A stretch of 64,000 nt of DNA from Caprella mutica. Lineage: Eukaryota; Arthropoda; Malacostraca; Amphipoda; Caprellidae. Shown here piece by piece: positions 25,617-36,074 of this stretch. Position 1 is the first letter of the stretch; each line of letters begins with the position of its first letter. The notes under the pieces were generated by a model. It was not told where the DNA came from. It worked only from the letters and a program-made list of their open reading frames with translations, and made no database searches. The translations under genes and the position numbers were made by a program. Location: positions 113,245-177,244 of the forward strand of contig CANNZV010001118.1 in NCBI GenBank assembly GCA_947561585.1, written 5' to 3'.

Positions 25617-25850
25617 CCAGACTGTATTTCATGGTAAATTCCACTGACTTGTCGGTGGAATTTTCTCCATTGAAAATAATATTCTGGCAAAGTCGGTGGA
25701 TTTTTAGTATTTATTTCTATGTTACCACTAATTTTTGGTGGAAAAATGGGTAAAATGTTGGTGGATCAACCAAATTACAGGAAATTTATGGTGGATTTTT
25801 TCAGCTTTTTGAAAAAGTCAGTGGGATTTTGTGCACCAAATACAGACTGG
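25617..25850. mobile_element. 234-bp CCAGTCTGTATTT-family element
   Basis: The ends are CCAGACTGTATTTCATGG and, inverted, CACCAAATACAGACTGG. The flanks TGAGCAGC (25607-25614, two bases off the end) and TGAGCAGG (25851-25858) look like an 8-bp target duplication. Same family as 58931-59167 and 60493-60728. Confidence 0.7.
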
Positions 25851-26272
25851 TGAGCAGGTAATACAGCATGTCCAGTGTCCACCAATCATCATGCCAGGTA
25901 ATAAAGCATGTCCAATCTTGCCATTTTAATGGCGAGTTTGTGAAATTTATTTTGATCCCTTGAATTGCAAATGGCGAGAAACATCTAATTTTTTCCTATG
26001 CTAAAATGTTATTTTGGAGAAAATTTATGATAATTTGATCATTTTGGAGAGAAATTTGGTGATTTTTGGAGAGACAAATGGAGAGTTTATGAGCCATACT
26101 ATTTTACTTGGCGTGACCAATGATGAATGATGTGATGTCGGATGTCCAAACTCGCCATTTAAATGGCGAGTTTGTGAGTCCTTCAATTGCAAATGGCGAG
26201 AAATATCTAAAATTTTCCTAAGCTTAAGCTACAATGTTATTTATTTTGGAGAGAAGTTTTGATACTTTGATC

Positions 26273-26423
26273 CCAGTCTGCACAATATGGGACATTTTTA
26301 ACATTTTCGGTGCGAACAATCCTTAATTTCCTCCTATATTTACATGTATTTTACTGAGAACAGAAGCCAAAATGGAGGATTTCTAGAATATTGGAGAAAA
26401 CTTTACCAGTTCCTGCAGTCTGG
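26273..26423. mobile_element. 151-bp CCAGTCTGCA element
   Basis: Ends CCAGTCTGCACAATATGGG and TCCTGCAGTCTGG. Flanks CTTTGATC (26265-26272) and CTCTGATC (26424-26431), a 7/8 duplication. Inserted in an older 'TTTGATCATTTTGGAGAG' repeat. Confidence 0.75.
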
Positions 26424-26879
26424 CTCTGATCATTTTGGAGAGAAATTTGGTGACTTTTGGAGAGAGCTGGAGAGACAAATGTAGAGTTTATGAGTCATAC
26501 TATTTTACTTGGGCCTGCCTTATAAAGTTATTTTGGACTCTTGGAGATCTAATTTGATCATTTAGGAGAGAAATTTGTTAATCTTTGGAGAGAGGCTGGA
26601 AAATTGTAAGCAAACTTTGAGCCAAAATTTCTGATTTCATAAAAATTCTGTGTCAAGGCAAATTGGCTCATATGACATATTTTGAAGATTTCAAGCCAAA
26701 ATTAACATGGGATTGGGAACATAGCCAGTCTACAGAATGAGTCTCTTCACCCGCAGAGATTTTAATTTGAGAGAGAGTTATTCTCTGGCTCTCAGCAGCA
26801 GATTCAGAATCTCCCGCAGCTAAATTAATGGTAACATAGGAATTAATTCAAAATCTCCCGCAGCTAAATTAATGGTAAC

Positions 26880-27023
26880 CCAGACTGCAGGAACTGGTAA
26901 AGTGTTCTCCAAGAAATCCTCTATTTTGGCTTCTGTTCTCAGTAAAATACATGTAAATATAGGAGGAAATTAAGGAATATTCGCACAGAAAATGTTAAAA
27001 ATGTCCCATATTCTGCAGACTGG
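26880..27023. mobile_element. 144-bp CCAGACTGCAG element inside another element
   Basis: Opposite orientation to the copies at 6580 and 26273. Flanks ATGGTAAC (26872-26879) and ATTGTAAC (27024-27031). The target is the ATGGTAACATAGG core of a CTCCCGCAG-type element, so one member inserted in the centre of another. Confidence 0.75.
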
Positions 27024-27332
27024 ATTGTAACATAGGAATTAATTCAAGAACTCCCATGTTTTAAAGTATGGACAAAGTCGTCAGTATGTCTAATCTAATG
27101 TCTAATGAGGTATATTTGCAGAGGTCTCCTTTGCTGTCAGGTCTGCAGTCTTCTTCCTGCAACACAGATTCATGTTCCATTCATTCGTCCGCTTCAGTCA
27201 TCCCACCTCTTCATTCCTCCATGGGACCACGTTCATCATCCTCTCTCTCGCCCTCCACATCCTCAGCACTATACCTCTGAGCATCTCCTCTCCGCTTCAC
27301 CTTGTTCTCCAAACAGAAAACATCCCATCACC

Positions 27333-27592
27333 CCAGTCTGCAGAATGTGTCTCTTCTCCCACAGAGACTTTAATTTGAGATAGAGCTACTCTCTGACTCT
27401 CAGCAGCAGATTCAGAATCTCCCGCAGCTAATATAATGGTAACATAGGAATTAATTCAAAATCTCCTGCAGCTAAATTAATGGTAACATAGGAATTAATT
27501 CAAGATCTCCCGCAGAGATCTCCAATTTCTAAAATTCAATCATAAACTCCCGCAGAGAGTCTTGGAAAAATGTTCCATATTCTGCAGACTGG
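27333..27592. mobile_element. 260-bp CCAGTCTGCAG/CTCCCGCAG element with perfect target duplication
   Basis: Ends CCAGTCTGCAGAATGTGTC and TTCTGCAGACTGG. Flanks CCATCACC at 27325-27332 and 27593-27600 are identical. Inside, CTCCCGCAG or its complement recurs about eight times around two ATTAATGGTAACATAGG cores. Sister copy of the same length at 58270-58529. Confidence 0.85.
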
Positions 27593-27921
27593 CCATCACC
27601 TCCTCTCTATCCATCACTCTTGGTCTACCGTCTCTGTAGCTCCACTGCCTCATATTGGCCTTAGTTTCAGAGAATGTTCATTGAGTCACCAATATATCTT
27701 TTTTTTTTAAATAAGTCAACAAAAATTAGTAATGCAGTCGCCAGTCGTCAAAAGTTAATTCCAATTTTGATAGGCGACAGTCTTCAATTTACCTATATTT
27801 TTATATTAACCTAATTATCATTTATCACAAGTAAACATACCATAATATATAATTGAGAGCGTATCAGCCAATTAGAGAGAGGCATACAACTGATACCAGC
27901 CAATCACAGAGAGCCTGAGAC

Positions 27922-28552
27922 CCAGATTGCATTAGTTGTTGTCTAAGAACCGCCATTTCACCAACAGGTTATTTGAAGAGCCGTGGGGATATCATATCCC
28001 AAGTAATAAAGCATGTCCAAACTCGCCATTTTAATGGCGAGTTTGTGACAGTTATTTTGAGCTCTTCAATTGCAAATGGCGAGTTTTATCTATTTTTCTC
28101 CTATGCTACAATGTTATTTTGGAGAGAATTAATGATAATTTGATCATATTGGAGAGAAATTGTTGAGTTTTGGAGAGAGCTGGAGAGACAAATGGTGAGT
28201 TTAAGAGACATACTATTTTACTTGGATCATATCTGAGCCGTGAGATAAAAATCGCGAGCCGTGGGATAAAAAATGAGAGCCGTGGGATAAAAAATGCGAG
28301 CCATGGGAAAAAAATGCAAGTCGTGGGATAAAAAATGTGAGCTGTGTGATAAAAACTACAAGCAATGGGATATAAAGCGAGCCGTGGTGGAAGGAGCAAT
28401 TACTACCTAGATTTAGTTACTTATTAACAGACCGGGAATATTTGATCAAGTGAAAATTCACATTTGATGAGCCGCAAAGTTTTGAAACTCTATATAAATG
28501 TCTTTTAGAAGACCGCGAGTTTCGAAAAAAATTCACAAAGAATGCAATCTGG
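27922..28552. mobile_element. 631-bp CCAGATTGCATT element, 8-bp target duplication
   Basis: Ends CCAGATTGCATTAG and AATGCAATCTGG. Flanks CCTGAGAC at 27914-27921 and 28553-28560 are identical. The sister repeat at about 58670 lacks it. It carries about seven tandem copies of a 20-bp GAGCCGTGGGATAAAAAATG unit (28233-28385) and the nested element 27999-28225. Confidence 0.82.
27999..28225. mobile_element. 227-bp CCAAGTAA..TTACTTGG element
   Basis: Ends CCAAGTAATAAAGCATG and ACTATTTTACTTGG. Flanks ATCATATC at 27991-27998 and 28226-28233 are identical. The interior has AATGGCGAG inverted pairs and repeated TTTTGGAGAGA words. It sits inside the 27922-28552 element. Relatives at 6780-7012, about 25880-26115 and 26145-26270. 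Confidence 0.82.
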
Positions 28553-28930
28553 CCTGAGACTTGAGAGAGGCATACTTTCTTTCATAGTTATTCATTTTTT
28601 TTTTCCAATAATTAGTCACAGAGCATCAAATTAAAATGACAAGTAGTGACCACATCATTCATAACAAAGGATTGCAATCTTTCACAGAAAACTGATATAC
28701 AATTATACATCGCGGAGCGCGCCATATCAAAACATAATGGCGGCTCTGTTTACATTTCAACAAAGATGCGCGGTTCCGCTGTTTAAGATTATGAGTCACC
28801 AATTTTAATTTTAAATCTAATTAAAGTGCTCAATGCTCATTAGTCGTCTATATATGTGAAAGTTACTTATTTTCACAAATTTTAAGTCGACAATTAATCG
28901 GCGACTTGGTACATACTCTTAAACAAGGAT

Positions 28931-29990
28931 ATTGACAACTTTTGAGGGGTTAAATATGTTGGAAAACTTGTAAATAACAAGTGAATCACTCATAAAATAG
29001 TCTCAAGAGATACACATGCATCAGGCATGAAGCATAAGGATGTTTTCAAGTGTAAAATCTTCACTGGGCAGGGAAGCCTAATTTCTCCTTTATTAAAGTG
29101 TCTTAAATGTGGCGACCTGGATCCATTTTCTTACTAAACTGGTGAGTCGGCGACTTTCCTGCCACACTTTAAAACATGTAAGATCTCCAATTCCTAAAAT
29201 TCAATCAAAAACTCCCGAGGTCTCGCAGAGAGTCTTGGAAAAATGTTCCATATTCTGCAGACTGGGAACATAGATGATAGGAATTAATTCAAAATTTTGG
29301 CTTTGCCTTCTGTACATTTTGCTTTTAATGATATACATTTAAATATTAATATAGGACTAGGAGAAAATAAAGGATTATATCAATGTCACATTTTGAACAC
29401 AGGCCTGAGCCCTGAGCTTCGATCAGTGATTCTCAACAGACAACTGCCGTGTCGTGATTCGTGAAACTGAAACACAAGTGAGGTCACTGAGGCACACGAC
29501 TGCATATTTCACATATTTTTGTGTTATGGTTTCGAAAATTTCACATACAAAAATAAACCAAATGCAGTATGGAACAGTTTTTCGACAACAATTTATTTAA
29601 TACAACTAATTAAACACATTATATATTCAATAATTCAGGCAGTTCATCATTCAGTCAACAAACAAGGCCCATCGTGTATTACATACTGTCTTATGCTTCA
29701 GCTTATGATAATAGAAATATTTCTAGCAATATGGACACGAACTACGGTTTTCACAGGCTAATATTATATTTATTATATTATTAATATTAATAATATATTA
29801 ACACCGTTCCTAGCTGAGGTCCGTTCTATATGAAAACAAATTATTGAAATAAAAAAGGAAACACTTTTCTCAGAAATTGGTAAACATACACAGCGACGAA
29901 CAGCGCTCTATAGCTCCAAGTCAGGGCTAGTACGTGAATTAAATAGTTTAATTCATGGGCTAGTACACATGTGGCACATTTATAGCATGT
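28931..29990. other. Gene-free stretch with repeat fragments
   Basis: A CTCCCGCAG-family fragment at about 29180-29262. At 29428 CAGTGATTCTCAAC resembles a hAT terminus, but I find no matching other end. The remainder is AT-rich and I see no gene; the 80-codon frame at 29519-29761 has no supporting feature. Confidence 0.4.
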
Positions 29991-30612
29991 ATCATTCGAA
30001 CGCGCAAAAATCGATCGATGGTTGCGCTATCGATTGATATACACTATAAAATGTGCCAATTTGATCTAAAAAATAAAAAAATCATATCATTCGAACGCGC
30101 AAAAATCGATCGATGGTTGCTCTATTAAATGCAACAATTAGATGCATAAACTAACAAAATCCATATCATTCAAACGCGCAACAATCGACTGATGGTTGAC
30201 TTATTAAATAAATAAAAAAATTTAAAGTATTTTTACAATAAAAAACAAAACAATTAATTAAATGCATAAACAATTAAAGAAAACCTGTACCATTCGAACG
30301 CGCAGAAATCGATCGATGGTTGTTGCGCTATCGATTGATATACGCTATAAAATGTGCCAATTTGATCTAGAAACTAAAAAAAATCATATCATTCGAACGA
30401 GCAAAAATCGATCGATGGTTGCGCTATCGATTGATATACGTTATAAAAAGTGCCAATTTAATGTACAAACTAAAAAAAAATCATATCATTCTAACGCTCA
30501 AGAATCGATCGATGGTTGCGCTATCGATTGATGACTGCGCAAACTATGATCAACAGATGGGAGCAGCGAAATCGGTCGATATTGCAGATCACTCAAACGT
30601 GCGTGACACATG
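29990..30612 (+). repeat. Tandem ~80-125-bp repeats with CGATCGATGGTTGCGC
   Basis: Six units start near 29995, 30088, 30167, 30290, 30389 and 30487, each opening CATTCGAACGCGCA and reading AATCGATCGATGGTTGCGC, CTATCGATTGATATAC and GTGCCAATTT. The last runs into TCGGTCGATATTGCAG and ACGTGCGTGACACATG. The same words occur inverted at 31215-31450 and direct at 31600-31766 and 35256-35310. Small frames here are repeat artefacts. Confidence 0.85.
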
Positions 30613-30936
30613 TCAGTATACATATTAATATATTCAATTTATCAAAAATTATATTTTCTACTCTTTAGAATCAAAACTCTTATAGGTATTTCCAATTAAT
30701 AATTCTAGTGTGAACCCCAGTAATGATACTGCAGCAAATTATTAGTTTTCCTTTTCTATTAGGGCTAATCCACACCATCGCTCCGGTCACGCTCCAGTCA
30801 CGGTCCGGTCTCATCCTTGTGCATACACATGTTCGGTCCGGTCACGGTCCGCTCTCACTCCCGTCCCTTCCGTATCATCTGATTTTGCAGTGATTATCAT
30901 TACGCTTAATTGATGAACAGGATGAGAGAAAACAAA

Positions 30937-31150
30937 AAAGTAGATATTTTGAGTTCATCCTATGCTAAAGGACAGAAAGTGCGAAGGATATCAACGATCG
31001 TTTTATCCTCATCTAATAGATGACGAAACTGAATTTTTCTATTATTTTCGAATGAATATTGAAACTTTCGAAAAAATCTGTCTAAAATTGAAAATGATTT
31101 TAGAAAAGAAAACATGAAACACTGAAAACACAATCACTCCTAGAGAAAAC
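30937..31150 (+). pseudogene. PIF/Harbinger transposase N-terminal remnant
   Basis: In one frame the sequence reads VHPMLKDRKCEGYQRSF, then YPHLIDDETEFFYYFRM, then NIETFEKICLKLK: the usual 'WVHP...DDE.FF.YFRM....F..LL.KL' start of Harbinger (HARBI1-like) transposases. A TGA replaces the expected Trp just before VHP, and a TGA follows the KKT near 31110, so the piece is dead. No downstream catalytic DDE core is seen, presumably lost or displaced by later insertions. Confidence 0.65.
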
Positions 31151-31897
31151 TGACTGTATATCTAAGAATCTAGACTTCTAGAGTCTAAGCCCTAAGGTAT
31201 AACCGTATAAGAAGTATTATATGTGTCACTCGCGTTTGACTGATCTGCAGCAATATAACGACCGATTTCGCTTCATAATCTGTTGATCTATCGTTAGCAC
31301 AGCCATCGACCGATAGCGCAACCAACGATCGATTGCTGCACGTTCGAATGAAAAAGAAAGTATTTAGTTTATCAATCTAAATGGTATATTTAATAAGGAA
31401 ACCATCAACCGATTGTTGCGCGTTCGATTGATATGGATTTCTATAATTTCTATATCTAATTGTTACATTTCGTAGGGTAATCATCAATCGATTAATGGTT
31501 ACTCTATGAAATATAACAATTTTTTTGTTTAAAAAGGCAATATCTTTCCATTAAAATCAAGACAATTAAATGCATAAACTAAAAAAATCCATATCATTTG
31601 AACGTGCAGAAATTAATTGATAGGTGCGCTATTAATCGATATACCTATTCGATAAAATTTGTCAATTAGATGCATAAGCTAAAATAATCTTATCATTCGA
31701 ATGCGCTACAATCGATAGATGGTTGCGCCATCGGTCGATGGCTACAATAACGATTGATCAAGAGATTTTTTTTTTTTTTTTTTAAAGACAATATTTTTCC
31801 ATTAAAAACAAGAAGGATGAAATCTTTACAGAAGAGGAAATTCCTTCAGGAACTACGAGTGAGAGGTTGAGTTCCCTGAAGGGGTGGACCCGACCCT

Positions 31898-32431
31898 CTA
31901 AAACCTCTCCTTCGCGGCTGAGAGGATACTGAAGGCATTCCCTCTCTGGATCGCAAGAGCCATTCGCTGTTGGAACCAGGCAGACTCCCTTGGATCATTC
32001 GTTGTCTCAACAAGGCGTCTACCTATGGACTTCATGATTAATGAGGTCGTTCTACCGTACGCTCCTGTGGTCTCTATAGCAATTGGCTCAAATATGTATG
32101 CATCTCCAAGGGCGGAGTATTTCTGACGTTTACGGTTCTCCGCAGCCCCGGCAGCTGATCCGGCCTCAACTGCGGAATCATTGAGGTGTGTCTCGGCAAA
32201 TGTGTCGACACACGTGCAATCCCAAATCAGACTCTTTCCATTCATGTAAGGAAACACAGTAATACCATCTGGGCGTTTACCATCACCTCTGTCAAGTCCA
32301 GGAGGCTCAAGTACTGAAGGGAGTCCTGCTCTCTGCAAAGCCCGTTTTACCACATCATTCATTGCTGCATGTCTTGGGTGACGCCCAGAACTGTACCTAC
32401 AAGACAGGCCATGCAGTCCCCTGACATCCAT
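31898..32431 (-). pseudogene. Restriction-like endonuclease part of the retrotransposon
   Basis: 177 residues in this frame. CRCGSG and LHGLSCR just before and at its start, then H18 and H21, resemble the CCHC-type zinc site that precedes the nuclease in R2-like proteins. R53-P54-D55 and W70-D71-C-T form the PD..D core of the PD-(D/E)XK nuclease that nicks target DNA for target-primed reverse transcription. The zinc-site cysteines begin upstream of the first Met, in the same frame, so this part was once continuous with the RT and was separated by a frameshift near 32460-32520. Confidence 0.75.
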
Positions 32432-32459
32432 CCCACTGCCACAGCGGCAAGAATGAAGT

Positions 32460-34406
32460 TCACAAACTCTGGCACCAACTCTGAGAGCAATGGCTACCCT
32501 CTGGATCGAGCTGTGTACCCAATGACGGTATGGGAATTACGTTCAACCACACTCCAGTTTCTTTAAGAGATGCAGATAATAGTCGTGCCCTTGCCACCTG
32601 ATCAGGTCTAGCCAACAGACTCTCCATTAATGAATGAGCCCGTGGTGTATCCCATTCTTTTTGACTGGACTCATGGACTGGTACCGGGAGACCAGCCTGT
32701 AAACCCTGCCTCCATGTCCCAACTGCATCCGTAAGCTCTCCGGTATCGACTATATTAATATTAGAAAGAATAGTTTCAACCAAATCACTCACAGAATACA
32801 TTGAAGACACAAAAGCAGGCAAGGCAATATCTCCAGCTCTCCTACAACCTAGTCCACCAAGGCCAACCGGTAAAGTTGCCTGAACCCAAGAATCAGCTGA
32901 CATCTCTACATTGGTCACACTGGCAACGGCAGATCTAAGTGATTCATCAAAGCAGCTAAGTTCGACTACGTGCTTGTAAGCTGGAGAAGCCCGCAGAACA
33001 TATTGTAGCTTCGGAATGGAGAAAACATTTCTCAACAAAAAGAAGGCTTGATGGACCATGAGATCCAGATCTTCTTTCTTCCTTAAAATCTCCTCGGGGA
33101 TACCCAAGTCACTTAAAGGCGCACCCAACAAGGAGCAATTGTCCTTATGAACCACTCTGACATTTGGAAGCACTGCCCGGAACAACAATTCTGTTTCACC
33201 AGGGGCGTTATCATCGAGAATGGTCAGCTCACATTTTGCGCTATTAACTTCAAGTCCGATGGCACTCAACCCATCTATCAAGGTTTTTACGTCCTCCAAA
33301 ACTCTCTCCGGTGTATCTCCCAGGGCTGCGTCGTCCAGATACCATACATTGAACTCTGACTCAACCCTGCGAGAAACCTCGTCAATTCCAAGAGCAAACA
33401 TAGCCGGTCCAAAAGGGTCACCCTGCTGGATACCTGTCTCCGACCTCAGCACCTCTTCACCAAAAAACAAAGCTGAAGGCGAAGAATAAGCTTGCCAAAG
33501 GAGTCTATATAGCTCCGGCACACGGTTACGAATAACAGTAAGGAAGGTATCTCTCCTCAGACAATTGAAAGCGTTTTTCATATCCACCTTGAGAAACACC
33601 CTCCTATGGTTACAGTCATTCAAGTACCGTCTTGCAGAATGTGCGGCAGCTTCACAGCCACCCTTCGTAGAGAACCCAAGCTGAACCGGTCTTAATTCAC
33701 TACCAAGAGAGTGTGATAAGGGGCGCGCACCAACCTTGGCAGCCAACCTACGCAAGGTATTACCAACTGCTATGGGTCTGATGCCACCATCCTTTTTGGT
33801 TAAAGCGCACAATGTGGCTTCATAGAAAGTTGACAAAGCAAAATCAGGAACTTCTCCTCTCAATATCGCATTCACAAAATCTGTCAGAGTGGTCAAAAGA
33901 CGTACTCCAGCCTCTGCAGATGATTGGGACAATAGCGTCTTCAAATGACCTGGCCTGAGGCCATCAGGTCCTCCGGCAGAACCAGGACGAAAAGAATTAA
34001 CAGCCCTCTGGACATCCTCCTCCGAAACAATAGGCACAACTAGAGAATTATCCGGAGGCTCTGGCATCATCAAGTCTAGCGGGGCAGGCGGGTGTTTAGA
34101 CCTCAACGCTCTGACAGTCTCTTCGTTTCGTTGGGCCAGTCCATCCGAAGATGACAGCTCACGAACTGCTCCACTCACGTCACCATCTGCAAACTTAGCT
34201 GCCACTCTTTTTTTCAACTTTTGTAACTTGTCATCATCTGAAGCGTGTCGATTATTAACAACTGGGATTATGGGTTCAGGCAGCGTAGGTAGGGAGTCAG
34301 TCTCTAAAAATTGGGCCACCTGCCGATTGATTTTGGTAGCAAGAGAAACCTTACGACCTTCCCTACCGCCATCTGGGCACTGTAGCCCCCAGTAGCAGAA
34401 GCTCAT
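32460..34406 (-). pseudogene. Reverse transcriptase of the non-LTR retrotransposon
   Basis: 648 codons open. Motifs in order: SAGGPDGLRPGHL (~143-155), LKVDMKNAFN with the catalytic Asp at 275, GIQQGDPFGP (325-334) and the active-site YLDD (356-359), then a thumb region. The frame starts at ATG 34406 but is probably not native: upstream the frame just before it (SPPTVIVGGS..., two phases away) belongs to the same protein, so at least two shifts separate it from the PHD part. It ends just before the nuclease frame. Confidence 0.85.
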
Positions 34407-34448
34407 AAGCCTTGTCCATGCTAATTGGGTCTTCTGCGTCAGAGCCCC

Positions 34449-34820
34449 CTACAATAACAGTTGGAGGGCTCCCGCCACAGCTATTACTGATCCCCTGGGA
34501 ATCTTATTTAGGACTCTCAACCTGCTACGACAGCCACCAATATATGCCTCCAAATTCACCAGCTGATTGGGCCGCTCCTGGGGGTCATCGATTGTACCCC
34601 GCCCTCGACACGCCACACAAACCCATCTTACTATAACTGACGCCTGTGCCCTGGTCAGTCCCACACATGACATGTGAAACCATCCAGAACACAGTGCACA
34701 TTTAACTCTTTTCTTTCGGTTATTACGTGTGTCACATGAGCTACAGAGCACATCCTCACCTTCAATCATCAAAATAAAATAGCAGTCTGACTGGCAAAAC
34801 AGAGCAAATGCCACCAGCAC
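34449..34820 (-). pseudogene. PHD-finger N-terminal part of the retrotransposon
   Basis: 123 codons. C26-C29, C41-C44, H49-C52 and C68-C71 form a complete Cys4-His-Cys3 PHD finger, with the usual Trp two residues before the last Cys pair (W66). The likely native start is the internal Met at 18. PHD fingers bind histone H3 tails in other proteins; a role in chromatin targeting is inference. The frame stops after AVAGALQLLL, where a one-base shift would continue into the SPPTVIVGGS frame. Confidence 0.72.
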
Positions 34821-35364
34821 CCCTCAACCGGAGTGCCCATGAGCATTCAGGGGTCAACAACCTCCCTGCTCAGTACTCTGGAAACACTTGGCAGACGTTC
34901 AGAGTTCACCAGGCAGACCAACAATTCCTACCTCAGCTGTAACTTAAACCTCCTGCAACACAACTAAACAAGGTTAACTTACCAGCTTACTACAGAATAA
35001 AAAGGTTAAAAGAGATAAAAATCAAAACTAACTGACGATAAAAACAACCTAAATAAAAGCACCAAAGAATGGCAGTAACGCTGCAAATTGCGCTGCATAA
35101 GGGATTAACAATTACAAAGTACAGTCAGAACCAGCAAAGTACAGTCACCGGTCACTCGAATGTGCTGACTAAGCGGAACACAGGTCTGACGCACGAGATA
35201 ATTAACAGAGGTGTTTAATAACAACAACCTCCTCCCATCACTACTCAAAGAGATTGCACAGCAAAATCGGTCGATATTTCAAATCAATCAAATGCGCGTG
35301 ACATATATATGTGTAGTAATATTAAAAAAAAAGCACGCAAATAATAAAACGGGACCGCAACTGG

Positions 35365-35490
35365 AGCGTTGCTAATACACACTGACAGTGCCGCTCCGCT
35401 CACGGTCCGATCACGCTCCAGTCAAAATATCTTTGGATTGGATCGTGACTGGAGCGTGACCTGACCGGCACTGCCAGTGTGGATGCTCTA
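35365..35490. mobile_element. Hairpin related to the Harbinger ends
   Basis: TAATACACACTGACAGTGCC at the left pairs with GGCACTGCCAGTGTGGATGC at the right, and the GCTCACGGTCCGATCACGC arm is mirrored by ATCGTGACTGGAGCGTGACC around a short AAAATATCTTTGG loop. It resembles a mini version of the 30762-35573 termini lying just inside the right end. Confidence 0.6.
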
Positions 35491-35576
35491 CGTGAAATGC
35501 ATTAAAGAATATTGGATCGGACCGTGACTGGAGCGTGAGCGGAGCGTGACCGGCGCATTGTGTGGATTAGCCCTTA

Positions 35577-36072
35577 CTGTTTCTTCGATTTTTCCTTTAT
35601 TTACACCAACTTTATGAGGCGCTATTGATAGAAAGTTTGTTTATCCTTATCTTATGTTTTCTTTATCTAATGATGTAAGCGTGACACACAAAATAACAAA
35701 TACACACTGTAGTTGAATAACATAAGAACAGGATATAAGTTCAATTTTGTCCATTCATTTTGAAAAATTAAAAATATTTAGGAAGCTTTTTAAATTTCTA
35801 GTCCTAGTTGATGATTTTTCAATAGATTAAAACTTTAAATCAACTTCAACAGTTCCCTCTCCTTCTTCTTTTCCGTCATCTTCTTTGTTACTTAGTGACA
35901 GTATTATTAAATGCATATTTATCTTATCAATTATCATATCTCTATAATCTTTAATCATATTTTTATAATGTTGCATGACTGTTTTACGTTGAAAGTTTAG
36001 GGTTATTGTTGGTCTCTATATCTAATGTAACTAGAAAGGAAATGTACAGCGTACTGAGTACACATTTTCACC
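35577..36072. other. AT-rich spacer
   Basis: About 500 bases between the Harbinger right end and the next TA-flanked element. I see no gene, repeat or signal in it. Confidence 0.5.
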
Positions 36073-36074
36073 TA

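Larger units (their letters stand above)
25076..27332. other. Mosaic of small inverted-repeat elements upstream of DDX24
   Basis: No gene. The 5' side of DDX24 is a run of short elements: a 'CTCCGAC/GGAGGA' family copy at about 25220-25478, a CCAGACTG copy at 25617-25850, ATGGCGAG/TTTACTTGG pieces at about 25880-26270, a CTGCAG-type element at 26273-26423, 'GCCAAAATT' repeats at about 26590-26712, a CTCCCGCAG piece from 26725 and a CTGCAG-type element at 26880-27023. 27040-27332 is more complex sequence with weak, interrupted frames; I cannot name it. Confidence 0.55.
27657..28930. repeat. Dispersed repeat, copy 1 (sister at 58160-59220)
   Basis: This and 58160-59220 align over most of their length: GAATGTTCATTGAG..., ATCAGCCAATTAGAGAGAGG..., GCGCGCCATATCAAAACA..., ATTAATCGGCGACTTGG. 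Each copy carries different insertions: this one the element 27922-28552, the sister the elements 58270-58529 and 58931-59167. Each therefore shows the other's empty site. Non-coding; the superfamily is not clear to me. Confidence 0.75.
31766..35247 (-). mobile_element. Non-LTR retrotransposon with PHD finger, RT and restriction-like nuclease
   Basis: A GC-richer 3.5-kb unit on the minus strand: a PHD-finger frame (34449-34820), reverse transcriptase (32460-34406) and restriction-like endonuclease (31898-32431). It ends in an 18-base A tail (T run at plus 31766-31783). Flanks TCAAGAGATT (31758-31767) and TCAAAGAGATT (35245-35255) look like the target duplication. Outside them the flanks align with the uninterrupted paralogue at about 30545-30600 (GATCAACAGATGGGAGCAGC, then AAATCGGTCGATATTGC), giving an empty site. 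RT followed by a C-terminal nuclease is the layout of early-branching R2/NeSL-type non-LTR elements; I do not assign a clade. Several frameshifts make it inactive. Confidence 0.85.
30762..35573. mobile_element. PIF/Harbinger-like DNA transposon relic with nested retrotransposon
   Basis: The terminal inverted repeats begin GGGCTAATCCACAC on both sides and continue with CGGTCACGCTCC/GTCACGGTCC words (about 30762-30815 and 35522-35573). The flanks are TTA at 30759-30761 and 35574-35576, the 3-bp target expected for PIF/Harbinger. A decayed Harbinger transposase piece lies at about 30940-31150. The body was later invaded by the non-LTR element at 31766-35247 and contains a second hairpin at about 35370-35490. 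Confidence 0.72.

Noticed and set aside
27068..27383. Ser-rich short plus-strand frames
   Set aside because: They overlap in three phases, run into a CTCCCGCAG element and show no start or splice signals; perhaps the complement of an old repeat.
29428..29930. hAT element starting CAGTGATTCTCAAC
   Set aside because: The left end resembles hAT, but no matching right end or 8-bp duplication could be found.
30262..30628. Two short plus-strand frames with repeated RNRSMVALSIDIRY
   Set aside because: Products of the CGATCGATGG tandem repeats.
32369..34636. Plus-strand frames within the retrotransposon
   Set aside because: Shadows of the minus-strand RT, nuclease and PHD frames.
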